64,000 nucleotides of DNA from Dicyema japonicum (GCA_011109175.1 RDEW01000015.1:77277-141276); one strand, 5' to 3'; shown: positions 1 through 11,071, counted from the stretch's first letter. The notes: generated by a model not told the origin, from the sequence alone. Made by a program: numbers and translations.

Positions 1-110
1 AAATGTCTAGAAAGTAAAAGATACAAGAGGATACTGACATCTAAAATTGTGGCCTTTGCTGCACATGGGAAGCTACAAATAATATGGGGAAACTAAAAAA
101 ATAATATATT
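1..110 (+). mobile_element. RTE-like retrotransposon, 3' end fragment
   Basis: The reading 'RILTSKIVAFAAHGK' and the DNA that follows resemble the C-terminus and 3' end of the RTE-like copy near 45300-45370, which also has 'ctgcacat' just before its end. The fragment starts outside the window. Seen by comparison within the window only. Confidence 0.45.
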
Positions 111-644
111 AATATAAGGGTTTCTCAAAGCCAATATATATCTTGTATTATTGCACCACGTGACTAGTTGGATAATAAACACTGTGATCATTTAAACTTT
201 AATATGAGCACGTGGGTACACGAGGGTGAATTAACCAATGTTATACATATAAAACTATGTGAGACATGCAGTAAAGAAAATTATCACAAATGCACTTTTA
301 TGAGTAATGGACCTGGTAAGGAGTCATTCACTTTCAGTTTGACAGCCATTGTGACTATTCTTGACACCAAAAGAAGTGGAATCAGATACACAAAGTTCCT
401 TCTTCCAGATCGACTCACTAAAGAAAACCCGAGTAACTTTTCTCATAAAAGAACTTGACATTGCTTCTTCAATCTGAACAAGAAATCATAAGATATCTGA
501 CGTCTTAGTGAAGCTTTTGGAGTTAATATTAAAGATAACTAATTCCTGGTGACGTTGTGATAATCATAAGATATTAGTTAGCATGACCCAATTGGCTTTA
601 TCCTAGTACTCTCAACTAAATCTATTTGTCGTTCTGTCAGAGAG

Positions 645-1203
645 GGAAGGAAGTTCACTGATGCAAATCTGATTGTAAAATCTAAATTAACATATAGAAG
701 GGAGCTACAGGTATTGTCAGACTTCCAAGGTTGTATCGAGGTCTATGGTGGTACCTAAGAGACCGTTTGACATGTGTGGCATAAATACGGAAGATGTATT
801 AATAGAATCCACCCTTCCTCTCAAAAAAGACAACTTGCGTACTCAAACAATACAGCTTGGGAATTGAGAAAGTTATGGCCTATAAAGATCACATTGGATG
901 ATTCGCCCAACTCATACAGGTCCAGACGTAAAAACGGTTAGAACTGCCTTGCAAGACTAGGAAGAAGATATGAAATGGGGACTAATTCCTGAACTTCAGC
1001 ACAAATATTGAAAGAACTCAAGTATGTAATCAATCTTTTAAATACTGAATATATCAAAGATTTACTACATGTGGTGGACATTGTCCTGAGATGAGGTGAC
1101 CTCAGTTCTTAGAATTATGTAACCAATCTGCTGATGGTGGTCGAACAGAAATGTCGTTATTCTATTAATGGAGTCTGAAGACCTGACAATCACGGATAAT
1201 TGA
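645..1203 (+). pseudogene. Unidentified coding remnant with short introns, 5' part
   Basis: Several consecutive stretches read as ordinary protein, for example 'VVPKRPFDMCGINTEDVLIE', then 'KLWPIKITLDDSPNSYRS', then 'KELKYVINLLNTEYIKDLLH'. They join through candidate introns of 19-24 nt (one of 24 nt ends near 'gactag|gaagaag'). At least two extra frame changes and one stop are needed, so it is broken or mis-sequenced. It ends exactly at the left target-site duplication of the hAT-like element, and coding-like sequence resumes after that element near 3020. I do not recognise the family. It looks like a host gene rather than a transposon because no RT, endonuclease or transposase motif is present. 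Confidence 0.35.
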
Positions 1204-1384
1204 GTCATCACTAGGGCAATTTAAGTGCTAAAATGCTATTTTTATTATTTATACTTTTTTAAATATACGATTGAATTTGGAATAATTATTTTTTAATTTT
1301 GTTTAAAAAAACATACATTATAAATGCTATAAGTGCTATTTTTAATTTTAAATGCTAATTTTTGTTTAACTGCTAATTTAAATT

Positions 1385-2050
1385 GCAGTTAATAATGTGT
1401 TTACGGATTCCGAAATTCGCGGAGCACTCTTTCGGCTGAATAACAACAGAGCAACTGGCTATGACAATATTTGTGGGGAGTTGTTAAAATACGCACCAAC
1501 CCAGCTAGCAGAAAAGATAACTTTCATATTCAACAAGATATTCAGGACTCATTGTTCAATTGACATCGCGATGGGAGTTCTACTTCCTTTACAAAAACCT
1601 GGCAAACCTGCAGGTCCAATTGAAAATTTCAAGGCGATCGTGCATTTGACCACTTTGCGAAAAACATTGTCGATTACAACATGTTTTTCGAAAAGATGTG
1701 GAGTATTTGGACTCGCAGAAAACTTATCTCCTTAAATCTTCGGATGCGCTTATATAGCGCGTTCATACAACCAGTCCTATTATATAACTCGGGAACATGG
1801 GGAACATCAAAAACGGACCGTGACTGACTAGACACATTTCATAGAAATCAATTGATAAAAATTGCGGGAACTAAATGGCCACAGATTATCAAAAAAGACA
1901 CTCTCTACAAATTATGTAAATGCAAACCGATAAGCAGAGAAGTAATTACCTCACGCTGGCTACTTATCGGACATGTTCTGAGAATGGACGAAGTGATTCC
2001 TTGCAATCAAATGATGGAAGATTACTATTATACAAGGACTACATTTTGAT
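1385..2050 (+). pseudogene. RTE-like RT, internally deleted copy inside the hAT-like element
   Basis: The first part reads 'ALFRLNNNRATGYDNICGEL' and 'LLPLQKPGKPAGPIENFKAI', matching RT motifs 0-2 of the better RTE copies at 62500 and 43900. It then jumps directly to the C-terminal region ('LRMRLYSAFIQPVLLYNSGT', 'ITSRWLLIGHVLRM'). The catalytic palm (SKAFDS, YADD) is missing, so most of the RT was deleted. One in-frame stop lies near 1826. It cannot encode active RT. Confidence 0.75.
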
Positions 2051-2299
2051 AATGACAAGGCAAATATCAAAAATTATATAAATAAAAGAATGGAGGAAAA
2101 TGGATTTAAACTTATTATTGAAATGACTGAACCAAAAATTAGCTAACAAGATTATTTTTCTCTTTCACGCTGTCAGGCATCCTATGCATCTGTTGAAAGA
2201 GCAATTAAAATGCTAAAAAATATTAAAAAAAAAGATAGGAACTTCCATCCAGACAATATCAGGCATTAACTTTTATTATATTACAATAAATAAAATTGA

Positions 2300-2792
2300 A
2301 AAAATCCCATTTTTAAGTGATGAAAGAACATTTAAACAATAGAAGTCAGGTAGTTGCCGCCCTCACTGCGTGGCTGTTCCCTCTCAAAATTGCGAGCGAA
2401 ATTCGCTCAAATAACCAGCGGCGTTCACGGAAATCTCCAGTCCATGAGGTGATCCGGTTTCCAAGACGTCCGAGAAACTCGAGTGTAGAGGGGGAGTAGG
2501 ATCCGGAAATCTCCATAGCAAGGGGAACAAATTTGACATCATCGGGAAGGTCGACGTATTTAACAAGTTTGGCCTTCTCCGCCTTTACGGATGCTGAACA
2601 GGCCCTTGTAGCACTCTCGTGAAGATTTTTCTGAGCAAACGTGTCTGTACATGTCACATCCCAAACCAGTGGTTTCCCGGCCTCAAATGGAAATATGGTC
2701 ATCCGGTCGTTTCCCGTCACTTCTGCATAACCCGACCGGTTCAAGAATGGCCGAGTATCCAGCGGCATCCATAGCTCGCCTGACAATTTCAT
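2300..2792 (-). pseudogene. RLE-type non-LTR element, C-terminal endonuclease fragment
   Basis: A 148-codon open stretch carries the restriction-like endonuclease core: '[20 protein letters not shown]' with the catalytic WDVT, then 'FVPLAMEISG' and the C-terminal 'RRWLFERISLAILRGNS'. The usual 'GKRPDG' has changed to 'GNDRMT', so a catalytic Asp is probably lost. The RT and N-terminus are absent, as expected of a 5'-truncated insertion. It is the longest undisturbed RLE fragment in the window and is nested within the hAT-like element. Confidence 0.8.
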
Positions 2793-3011
2793 TCTTCCAA
2801 ATAAAATTTAAATGTTATATTTTATTATTTTAAGTTATAGATTTGACAAATTTAAATGCTAGATTTTATCATTTTAAGTGCTAACTTTTTTAATTATAAT
2901 TGCTAGATTTTGTGATTTTTTAGCGCTAAAAAAATTTTTTTTAAGTGCTAGAAACAACTTGCCCTAGTCATCACTCACCGTGTTTTGACGATTGATATCC
3001 ATTGTGGAGAT

Positions 3012-3175
3012 ATATTTACTCGAAATCTCTTAAAACTTGCTCAGATGAAATTTTTTGACGATATAAACTCAGAATTTTAGGTTCGGCTGATAACCAAATA
3101 TGTTGATGAACACCTCCATGGGAAGAATTATCCTTGATATTTTGCCATTAATCAAAAAAAGTCCACATATAGAAC
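3012..3175 (+). pseudogene. Unidentified coding remnant, 3' part
   Basis: Beyond the right TSD of the hAT-like element, coding-like reading resumes: 'CGDIFTRNLLKLAQMKFFDD' followed after one stop by 'VRLITKYVDEHLHGKNYP'. It may be the continuation of the remnant at 645-1203, split by the transposon. I cannot assign a family. The stretch from about 3175 to 3540 shows nothing I can identify. Confidence 0.25.
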
Positions 3176-3540
3176 CAGTGATCTTATCCCTTATAAAATA
3201 GCAACAGAAAACCAGCTGTTTCAGGAGACATTTAGTACCCCAATTACATAATTTAGTGGCAAGATAACCTATTTATTAGTAAACCTACGGTCATTGATCA
3301 GAATAACGTCTCACTAAAGTATTATTAATTTTATAATGTCTCATTTATTATCTCTTGAACAATTGTGAGTTTTACAAGAGTAACTAGTGATATAGTCTGT
3401 AAGCATATAATAGACCTTTCTTCCAAACACACGAGTATATTCAATATATTCGACCACGGGCATATATCAACTTTATGTTGTGAATATTATAAGTCAAACT
3501 GACTTTATGAACAATATACACAACTAATGAGCGATATTTG

Positions 3541-4804
3541 GTGATAATTAGAGCAATTTGTGCAATAAAATTCCATTTTTAGGAAAGGGTATATTTTATT
3601 AATGAGTTAAATTATATTAAAAATTATTAAAAATGTTTACTTTTATGAACTTATAAATGCCATTTTTGATTTCAAATGCCATAATTCGTTTTAGTTGCCA
3701 TAAGTGCCATTTTTTACTTTTAATTATTTATTGAATAAGAATATTGGGTTCTTTTGGCAATCTTTATTTGATCGCAAACATATGAAGAAACCCTTTCGAA
3801 TTTTTCCATCTTCGAATTTTAAAGCCTTATGAGTATTTTTATCAAATTGCTTATTCCCGTTCATTCCACTAGCCGTTTAAGTTTGCTAAGTTGTTACTTA
3901 AGTTTAGTGAGTGTGCTTAAGGCAATTTCCAAAATTTGAAACTTTAGCCATTTGTTTTTCCTCCACTGGAAGGCCACAAGGTGATTCACTTGACATGGAG
4001 GAGAGCAAGCACTTAGCTACTAAAAATAACAATGTCCTAAATATGACAATTTCCGCCCTAATGATAATATTTCTTTGTATATTTCTAGATAAACGTTGAT
4101 CTACTAATTAATCATCCCATAACACGTGACCTTCGCATGTCAATAATAACACACGTGGCATTAACATATTCAATTTATTTACTTATTTTATTTACATAAC
4201 CCAGGAAACATAGAGAAAAGGTAACAGTGAACTAACCAGTTGGGTGATCCTGGTCTCCATTATCAGTGATGATGGATGGCAGAGGATATGTTTCCTCTTC
4301 AAAAAGGCGTATGAGAGAGGGGTGTCTCATTTTGTAAATTGGGATATTTGCCTCCAAAAATGCTTGTGTTACTTTCATAGCCCAACGTTTCTGAGTATCG
4401 GTTATCTCGGAAGTTAATGTTTGCGAACTCTGAGATTGGTTGGACTCATCTATAATTTTAAACTCAGAAAAATACTGTGCCCTTTCAAATGTTTTTTTGA
4501 AGAACGATGTGCATCAACAAAAAATTTTTTGTCACATCGTACAACTGTTGAGCAATTGGAACAAAATAAATTCCCATCCTCATCAATTACAAACTCTGGG
4601 TAATTTTTTGCATAAAAAGAAGTTTTCTGTGCGATAGTCCTTTTACCAATACCCATCACAACAAACAAATATACCACGTTTTATATTTTTAAATTATTTT
4701 ATTTAAATTATTTTTTTAATTTATTTGAAAAATAATTGCAAAAATTGCAAACTGATAAAAGGTTGTGAAAAATTGCAATTTATGCAAATTGGCATAATTA
4801 TCAC
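3541..4804. mobile_element. hAT-like element or relic with long inverted ends
   Basis: The left end GTGATAATTAGAGCAATTTG and the reverse complement of the right end GTGATAATTATGCCAATTTG match at 17 of 20 positions. Subterminal 'AAATGCCA/GTGCCA' and 'AATTGCAA' repeats lie just inside, as in the element at 1212. An hAT-type zinc-finger reading frame lies in the right half. No direct target duplication is visible outside the inverted ends, so the boundaries are tentative. Confidence 0.45.
4225..4677 (-). pseudogene. hAT-family BED/CGBP1-like zinc-finger transposase N-terminus, broken
   Basis: The frame from 4677 reads a C2H2/BED-like finger: 'FVIDEDGNLFCSNCSTVV' then 'FFVDAHRSSKKHLKG', i.e. C-x2-C, then H-x5-H. 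After a frame change it continues with 'FLEANIPIYKMRHPSLIRLF', the start of the conserved transposase body of CGGBP1-related hAT proteins. The DDE core and the C-terminal dimerisation region are absent. The match rests on my recognition of the motif spacing. Confidence 0.6.
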
Positions 4805-5154
4805 TCTTCCCATTTTCATCCTCTGCTTATCAAATGATCCCATCACTTCCCGAAAATATTTGTGCTTGTGCCTACCAGGAAATCAATGGGCGACGGATGT
4901 ATGATGAAGACCTACCATTTTTCTGATCGTGGACAAACATAGTGGATTCATGTTTCTTGTCAGACCGGATGAATCCCCAGCCTCCCTCCTTATCGACCAC
5001 TCCGATAGGAGAGTGTCGAGTGGGGTAGGTTCGATGCGGTAGCAGGCTTCTATTTATTCTACCCTATAACTAAGAACTATCACAAAGTTGACCAAATTCA
5101 TAAATAAAACCATATTTATTAGAAATGACAGATTTACCAAAAATAACCAATATA

Positions 5155-5799
5155 TTAGATAACACGTGTAAGCTGTGATTTAATTCTACTGAGACCATCA
5201 ATTATATTTGTTAGAGAATCATGATCGAACTCTACGTTGATGTCATCTGACCCACGTGGGGTAGACAACCTCCAAAAGCAAATATGATTACTTTTAGATT
5301 CAGAAGACATGTGGGTTTCAATATTCGTGAGGATTTACTCGAGGACATTTGCATGTCAACTCTCCAGTCAAAGTCCACGAGCCGATTAGCACACACTGTC
5401 TAATAATCGACAAATACAGTTGTTTCTCTGTTCTGTCCACGTGGCTACATTCTGAGTAATCATATTCCACAACAGTTTGCCCAGCTTCTTGTCTTCAGGA
5501 GAATCCGGGAACAAATCATTGAAATCCTGGAATAAGGAAGGATCCTTGATAAACAAGTTGATTAAGAGCGCAGTTTGTCGGAGGATCTAAGGTTAGAGAG
5601 ATAAATACAGATTGTGAGTCCCCCAAACTGATATTAAATAGATCTGAGTAGAATTCGTTCATTTTGGGAGGAAAATTAGAGTTGTATTGTACGACTTCGT
5701 TTAATAGGGTTAGTAATGATTCCTTTGATGGTGCCTTAGTATTAGATTAGTCACTACATTCGATAACAGTGATAGGACGGTCCAATCTATTTTATCCAT
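5155..5799 (-). CDS. COMMD9: COMM domain-containing protein 9 homologue, with apparent indels
   Basis: COMMD9 is a subunit of the Commander/CCC complex, which recycles endosomal cargo. The start ATG is at 5797-5799. Introns of 23 nt (5735-5757) and 22 nt (5587-5608) splice cleanly and join an alpha-helical N-domain ('DFNDLFPDSPEDKKLGKLLW', 'NVATW'). The COMM domain follows: 'RLVDFDWRVDMQMSSS', 'PTCLLNLK', then 'VEFDHDSLTNIIDGLSRIKS' ending in QLTRVI and a stop at 5155-5157. The Trp-containing 'DxDWRVD' and the C-terminal helix pattern are what identify subtype 9. Two places, a GT repeat near 5397 and the 3' intron region near 5280, need a base change to stay in frame. They could be sequencing errors or real damage. 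Identity is confident; intactness is not. Confidence 0.75.
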
Positions 5800-5979
5800 T
5801 ACGTTAGGGATTTTAAATTAATTCAATTTTAATTACTTTATTATTTTTAATAAATCAAACCAAATTAAAAATTAAATTTTAGAAGATTTGTTAGATCTGT
5901 CGTTGTCATTTGAGTAGTTTAATTAAATTACTTACCTTTGCCCAGAGCAAAGAGAGGTTGACCACTATTTATAATTTAT

Positions 5980-6240
5980 CAGAACAACAATGAACTATGC
6001 TGTTCTTTCCTGGGATCCCTGTTTATCAATAACAAACTTCGAAAAAATACACTCAAAACTCTGTTCTAAGAATAATTACCGGCTGTCTAAAAACGACACC
6101 AACCGACCACCTAGACTGAGTTCTAAAACCAAAAATTCTCTCAATTAGGGACCATTTCAAGATGCTGTGTCTAAAACAGAGACACCCAACTCACTGCCTT
6201 TGAATCTCCACAAACAAAAAGAGAATTATTACGTTTGGTC
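5980..6240 (+). pseudogene. Non-LTR RT C-terminal fragment (jockey-like)
   Basis: One frame reads 'QNSVLRIITGCLKTTPTDHL' then, past a stop, 'ILSIRDHFKMLCLKQRHPTH'. This is the post-RT region of jockey-like elements ('QNxxLRxxTGC..TP..HLH.E....pv..H..ml..Q'). Nothing upstream belongs to it, so it is a short 5'-truncated relic. The following stretch to about 6540 holds no gene I can support. Confidence 0.6.
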
Positions 6241-6654
6241 ATGACTTGAATTTACATTTATATCTGTACAGGGTTGGAAAATCGTCCTCTCCTTATTCTC
6301 ATCGTTCCGTATTTTTAGAGGCTCTTTTTTGGCTAACCTCGATCTTCAAGATATTTGTCCGAGTGATGAATGGGCCCAGATATCACATGCGTAAGAGATG
6401 CAATGTTTCATTCAATGTTCCTACACCTTCGTGTTATATTTGGAAACTTTGGAAGTGTCATTTGATCTTCCATTTTCATCACAAGAGCCTCTAAAGGAGT
6501 TAGTATTAACAACGAAGTGGCGAGCTTTGTAAGTCCTTGTGATTGCTTTAAAGTCATCGATCTTTTTTAGATTTTTATTATTATGATTTTTTAAACGCAA
6601 ATTTTTTTTAAATTTTAAAATAAAATTTATTTTATTAATCTAATTTTTTATCTA

Positions 6655-7434
6655 ATGTACTCCAAGTTATGTGTAATTTTATTGATCCTTATTTTTTTGA
6701 AAATATCCATAAATAACAGCATAAAGGAGATAAGGAATTTGAAAAATATTGAATTACTGGATAATGACTTTAGGTTTTTTTTTGTTCCTAACGAATTTCT
6801 ATATTGCAAAATTCCCAAAGTTGGGTCTACAACAATGTTGCAATGGTTTTACATTAAAAAATTCGAAAAGACTCATCGAATAGCGAAAATAGAATTATCA
6901 AATATTCATTCACTTAACCTATGGATCGATTACTCACAAGTGAAATATATTGGTTCCCATAGCAACATTAAAAAATATATTATAATCAGGCATCCAGCTG
7001 AGAGATTAGTTTCAGCATACCAAGATAAATTTCTGGACTATTTACACGGATATATAGGATCAGATATAATTAAGAAAGAAATAACTGGGAGTCCGAATGG
7101 TAATATTACATTCGAACAATTTCTTTCTTATTTGATTGATCGGAAAAAATATTCCTCACTATTTAATGAGCATTGGAGACCAATGACGGATCTATGTCTT
7201 GTGGAGATTATTGAATATGAGTACATTCAGTTAAAGGACTTGAACCAATTTATTGACAAATTACAGGAGAAATACAAATTTTCGGATTATGATTTTTCGT
7301 TGATAACGAAAGTCACAAAACCAAATTCAAATGCTGAAATATATTTTGGAAATTTAACTAAGAAAATGAAATTGGATTTCTACAATCTTTACAAAAAGGA
7401 TCATCAACTTTTTGGATTTACTCCGTATTTATAA
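6655..7434 (+). CDS. Golgi carbohydrate sulfotransferase, HNK-1ST/CHST8-14 family
   Basis: This is an intact, intronless 259-residue protein. Residues 5-20 form a hydrophobic signal anchor (type II membrane topology, lumenal catalytic domain). Residues 52-60 'KIPKVGSTT' are the 5'-phosphosulfate-binding loop, and residues 112-126 'RHPAERLVSAYQDKF' are the 3'-phosphate-binding motif of PAPS-dependent sulfotransferases; both closely follow the Sulfotransfer_2 family pattern. A late 'KVTKPNSN' and 'FYNLYKKDHQLFGF' match the usual C-terminal end of the family. The enzyme should transfer sulfate from PAPS to a sugar hydroxyl on glycoproteins or glycosaminoglycans; the acceptor cannot be told from sequence. 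It is short for the family, mainly from a short stem. The start chosen is the only ATG that includes the anchor. Confidence 0.9.
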   Translation: MYSKLCVILLILIFLKISINNSIKEIRNLKNIELLDNDFRFFFVPNEFLYCKIPKVGSTTMLQWFYIKKFEKTHRIAKIELSNIHSLNLWIDYSQVKYIGSHSNIKKYIIIRHPAERLVSAYQDKFLDYLHGYIGSDIIKKEITGSPNGNITFEQFLSYLIDRKKYSSLFNEHWRPMTDLCLVEIIEYEYIQLKDLNQFIDKLQEKYKFSDYDFSLITKVTKPNSNAEIYFGNLTKKMKLDFYNLYKKDHQLFGFTPYL

Positions 7435-8125
7435 AATTTACAAATATTTACACAAATTAATTGATAATTTCCTGATTTATAATACTAAGTTTGTTATTCT
7501 GTACAGAAGTGTGTCTATCAATATAATAAAATACAAGTTGAGAGCAACACAACACATTTAGCTGTCTCCACTAAATTAGGAGGTAGTGAGTGCAAATAAC
7601 AGTGTAATCCTTCCACTGGAGTAGGTGACTGTGAGTGAACTGTCCAGGTAATTCATAAAATAAAAATGGATTAAGTATATTGATTACATTTGTAAGTTAA
7701 TTGCGATCATAATATTCCCTAATAGTACATTTAATGATTTGGTGTACCATCTTCGGACTTAATGATTGTCATCAAAACGTCCAGTCTAACTGAATCTAAC
7801 GTAAACCTATAGTGTTATAGTAGGCAGTTCTTGTGATTGAGACCCCATTCTCTCACGATTTGTATGAGAATGCACTTAATCAACCATCTCTGTCCAACTT
7901 TTTATTTCTATCAAACCCGAGGGCACATAGGATGAAAAACAATATGGATCCTAAATCCCCAATGATTGCTCTCGAGAATGATATGCCTTATTTAAATCAA
8001 TGGTTTTCTTGACAATTTTAGAAACTGTGGAAAAGTAAAAACTGTGATCTTTAAAAAATTTAATTCACAAAATAATATGAAGATGCTAATAACTTTGAAA
8101 ACTTCATCATTTTGATTTAAATTGA
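7435..8125. other. Intergenic stretch, nothing identified
   Basis: AT-rich sequence after the sulfotransferase stop. An AATAAA-like signal occurs at about 7526 ('aataaaatac'), a plausible poly(A) site. I see no spliced gene, RNA gene or transposon motif in the remainder. Confidence 0.5.
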
Positions 8126-8127
8126 AG

Positions 8128-8436
8128 TCAGTCAATTATTTGCACATTCGTATCCATGACGTTTCGGTTCCACGTGATATTTAGAACTTCGAGTCCTCCT
8201 GCTATAAGTTTGCTCATCGCCGCATGCTTCATGTTATTTCCGTGCTCATCGACAGGATATGAGTTAAATCCATTAACTTTAATTTTTTTGATGCATCTGC
8301 AGTTGTGGCCACCCAGACGCATACTCCTATTCCCGTGAAGTCGTTGTTCAGATGTGTCCCGAGTGTTGATCATGGAAGAGCCCTGAGCTACACTTCGCTT
8401 TAATTTGATGATGTGGAGGCAAAGGATTAAAGACAA
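8128..8436 (-). pseudogene. RLE-type non-LTR element, zinc-motif fragment
   Basis: The open frame contains 'RLGGHNCRCIKK' followed by 'VNGFNSYPVDEHGNNMKHAA', which lines up with the HxCxC..G.H.LSC...R.RH segment between the RT and the endonuclease in the copies at 58000 and 22700. The second half of the zinc motif is degraded. No RT or endonuclease flanks it. Confidence 0.45.
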
Positions 8437-10380
8437 TACAAGTCCAGTTCATGTCTGATCTTTTCAGTGGTGTTAAGCATATCAGTTAGCCCAACCTTAT
8501 TTTTCAGAGTTCTTTGGGGATACAATGTTTAGAAGCGTCCAAAGTTCCCGAGTCATGAATTCTTGCGGTATAGTCTTCAATCCGTATGGGTAGTATAGGA
8601 TCTGGTTCCTGAGACATTTATCAATATTGACGAAGGAAGGAAAGCCGGGAAGGATAGATCTAGTCGTTAGTAAATACAAATTCTCCAAAAAAGTGGTTAG
8701 CTTACGGGCGTAAAGCAGTATCATCAGAAGATATGTTCAGACTTTTCCATAAACGACCTTTACGTCTCGTCGACGGTATTCAAGAAGTCATACCTAACGA
8801 AAGAATAAACGGCGTGAAATGAAAATTATGCAAAAAGAAAAGCGTAGTATGCTTATTAGAAAGAGTAAAATTGTAAGTAAAAGTAGTGAGGAATCATCCT
8901 TCGTAAGAGAATCATGTGAAACAAAAGAAGCCGAAAAGATGCTGTCTTCAGCATTGATGGCGGATCGTTGGAGAAAAGCAGATATCGTTGATATCGTTAG
9001 AGTAATGTCTTCTGTCGACCATACATGGTTATTCCTTGCATTTGTAAGGATTTTCATCCAGACCGAATGGAGAAGGGTGTAACTGACATCCCACTAAAGT
9101 TTCCTTATCTCCACCGACATTTATCGGTTCTCTGACTGTGGAAGCGGTGATGTCTATCCTTGAACGAGTAGTAGGAGGGTCTGAAGGGTTATGTGGTTGA
9201 TATTGTGTATGAATATTAATGTGATTCGAATTATGAAGTGACATGCTTCAATAACAAACGACTACGGATGTCTGGCCTCACTATTGAGTGCTCTAATGAA
9301 TGATGCTTATCACGAGTTGCAACGAATTCAATAGTCAAATGACTGACGCCTCACATCCATGCGTAACCTCAACCCCCAATTGTGCACAATCAATAGTGTC
9401 TCATAATTTAAATTATGTGGCCATCAATTTTCTGGTTATTTTTTCCATTACAAAGTTTTGTGTCACTTTTGAGAACTTTAGAAGGAATTGTAGTATATTC
9501 TAATAATTTATGTCATTTTTAAATATTAATATTTTTAGATCTCAGAAGAACTTTAATTTTTACATTTTTCATAACGATTAAATTTCCAGTTAGTTTTTAA
9601 GTTACCCCGGCCTCACTAATTTGTAGGCTAGCGGTTATTATGTAAATGGAAGCTAGTGCTGGCCACTCCCATAGATTAAATACTTTTATTTAAAATTATG
9701 ACAAATTTTTTTATTTAATAATCAAAAATAATAAAAAATAATTAAAAGTAATTTAAAATAATAAACTTTCATAAAAAATAGTCACGTGGGATGCTGTGGA
9801 TGAGTACTTATGATAATCCAGAGATGAATTAGGCTTTAAATGATGAATCAATGACTTTAATGACGTGAGAATTTGTTATTTCAATCAATTAAATATTATT
9901 TCATAGGATTAAAAATAAATACTTAAACTTTCTTAACTATTTCGCTTCCTCAATCAATTCTTTCTTGTTTATTCGCGTTAAAAGCCGTCTTTCTTTTTTG
10001 TCATAAAATTTGCAGGTAGTTTTATCGACTTTCATGCCACCATCAACATCCCTGATGTCCCTTCAAATTAATTTTTAATTAAAAAATTATTTTATTTACC
10101 TTTTTTATTTTAATAAAATAAACTCAACTTTTAGAAATCGGTTTTTTAATTTGCCGTAATTTTTCATATTTAAATTCTCGTTTTCTCATTCATGGCGGTC
10201 ATTTCTCGAGATTTACCTTTCTATTATTCAAAATGAACAAATCTGACAACTCCCGTAACCCCCAGTAGTATTATAAATTATTAACATTTAAAATTGCTTT
10301 GATGTCCTTTTGAAACATCAGGAGTTATTTTTGATAATGACTCCAAGGTCACGTGGGCCTCATTATATATTTTACTTTGA
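8437..10380. other. Unassigned stretch
   Basis: Several short open frames overlap on both strands (for example 8819-9082 +, 9029-9244 -), but none shows a recognisable domain or convincing splice structure. On the minus strand near 9945-10065 there is a tidy run ending 'RRLLTRINKKELIEEAK' before a stop that could be the last exon of an unknown gene. From 9600 to 10200 the DNA is very AT-rich. I cannot support a gene here. Confidence 0.3.
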
Positions 10381-10408
10381 TAAATAATTAAGCAGGCAGG
10401 GCTTTAAG

Positions 10409-11071
10409 CGATCAGAAAATGACTCCTCAGACTCTGAGACTCCGTTGATTGAAAAGGATGTGATTGACAGCTCTCACAAGATGACTAAAAGTGACAAAAA
10501 ATCAAGTTCAATGTTTTCTGATTCTAGGGAATTTAAAACGAAGGAGAATTTCGTACAGCAAGGAAATTAAGGACATCTTTCTTTCCTTCTTTCAAAAGAC
10601 AAAGTTCCCCGACTCCTTAATTCGGGAGGAAATTTCCAACAAGACTGGCATCACAGAAGACCGAATTATTGTATATTTTTGTGAGATTTCAGGTTTGGTT
10701 TAAAAACAGAAGAATGAAGGAAAGCAAGGAAAGTAAGGAAAAGTCCAAACCCACCAATCCTGGGATTACAAATGCGAATTACATTTTCCAGCAAACAAAT
10801 GCCAATTTAAATAATCAGTTCTGTGAAAGTAACTACTATGGTGAAAACTTGAATGTTTATAATCAGAATATTTACAACTATCAGCCAGAAAACTATTATA
10901 TTCCATATTCCCACGTGGATCAGAGATATGGTTGCCCCCAATATCAAAATTTGTACGATCAAAGTGTATATCCAAATACTACTTGGGGAATCAGTCTGAC
11001 GGACAAGATCAGTATTATTCTCAAAAGTACTACCAAAATATTATTACAATCCATTTTTCCGTTTTGATTAG
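10409..11071 (+). CDS. K50 paired-class homeodomain protein (Otx/Gsc/Pitx-like), partial 5'
   Basis: An acidic/Ser-rich leader leads into a complete 60-residue homeodomain assembled across two 22-nt introns (10506-10527 and 10671-10692). Removing them gives 'NLKRRRISYSKEIKD', 'FPDSLIREEISNK' and 'TEDRIIVWFKNRRMK'. Homeodomain landmarks are present: R5, F16, F20, W48, F49, N51, R53, with Lys at position 50. K50 and the '..PD..REE...' helix 2 are typical of Otx, Goosecoid and Pitx groups, so it should be a sequence-specific DNA-binding regulator preferring TAATCC-type sites (family knowledge). The tail is rich in Asn, Tyr and Gln. The frame is open at 10409 without an ATG, so an upstream exon is likely; an in-frame ATG exists at 10481. 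The last 40 codons look shifted by two one-base deletions (runs near 10985 and 11037). Confidence 0.7.

Larger units (their letters stand above)
1212..2966. mobile_element. hAT-like DNA transposon with 8-bp TSD, carrying nested retroelement fragments
   Basis: The left end reads TAGGGCAATTT and the right end, reverse complemented, reads TAGGGCAAGTT. The sequence GTCATCAC lies immediately outside both ends (1204-1211 and 2967-2974) as a perfect 8-bp direct repeat, the target-site length of the hAT superfamily. Subterminal regions are packed with 'AAGTGCTA/AATGCTA' motifs at both ends (1226-1385 and 2815-2955), typical of hAT transposase binding arrays. No transposase gene is visible inside; the interior is occupied by an RTE fragment and an RLE fragment, so this copy is non-autonomous or was gutted by later insertions. 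Confidence 0.75.

Noticed and set aside
3541-4804. 8-bp target duplication GTGATAAT/ATTATCAC for the second hAT-like element
   Set aside because: The two sequences are inverted relative to each other, so they extend the terminal inverted repeat and are not a direct duplication.
8819-9082. An 87-codon plus-strand ORF as a host gene
   Set aside because: No domain, no splice context, and an equally long antisense frame exists; composition alone does not support it.
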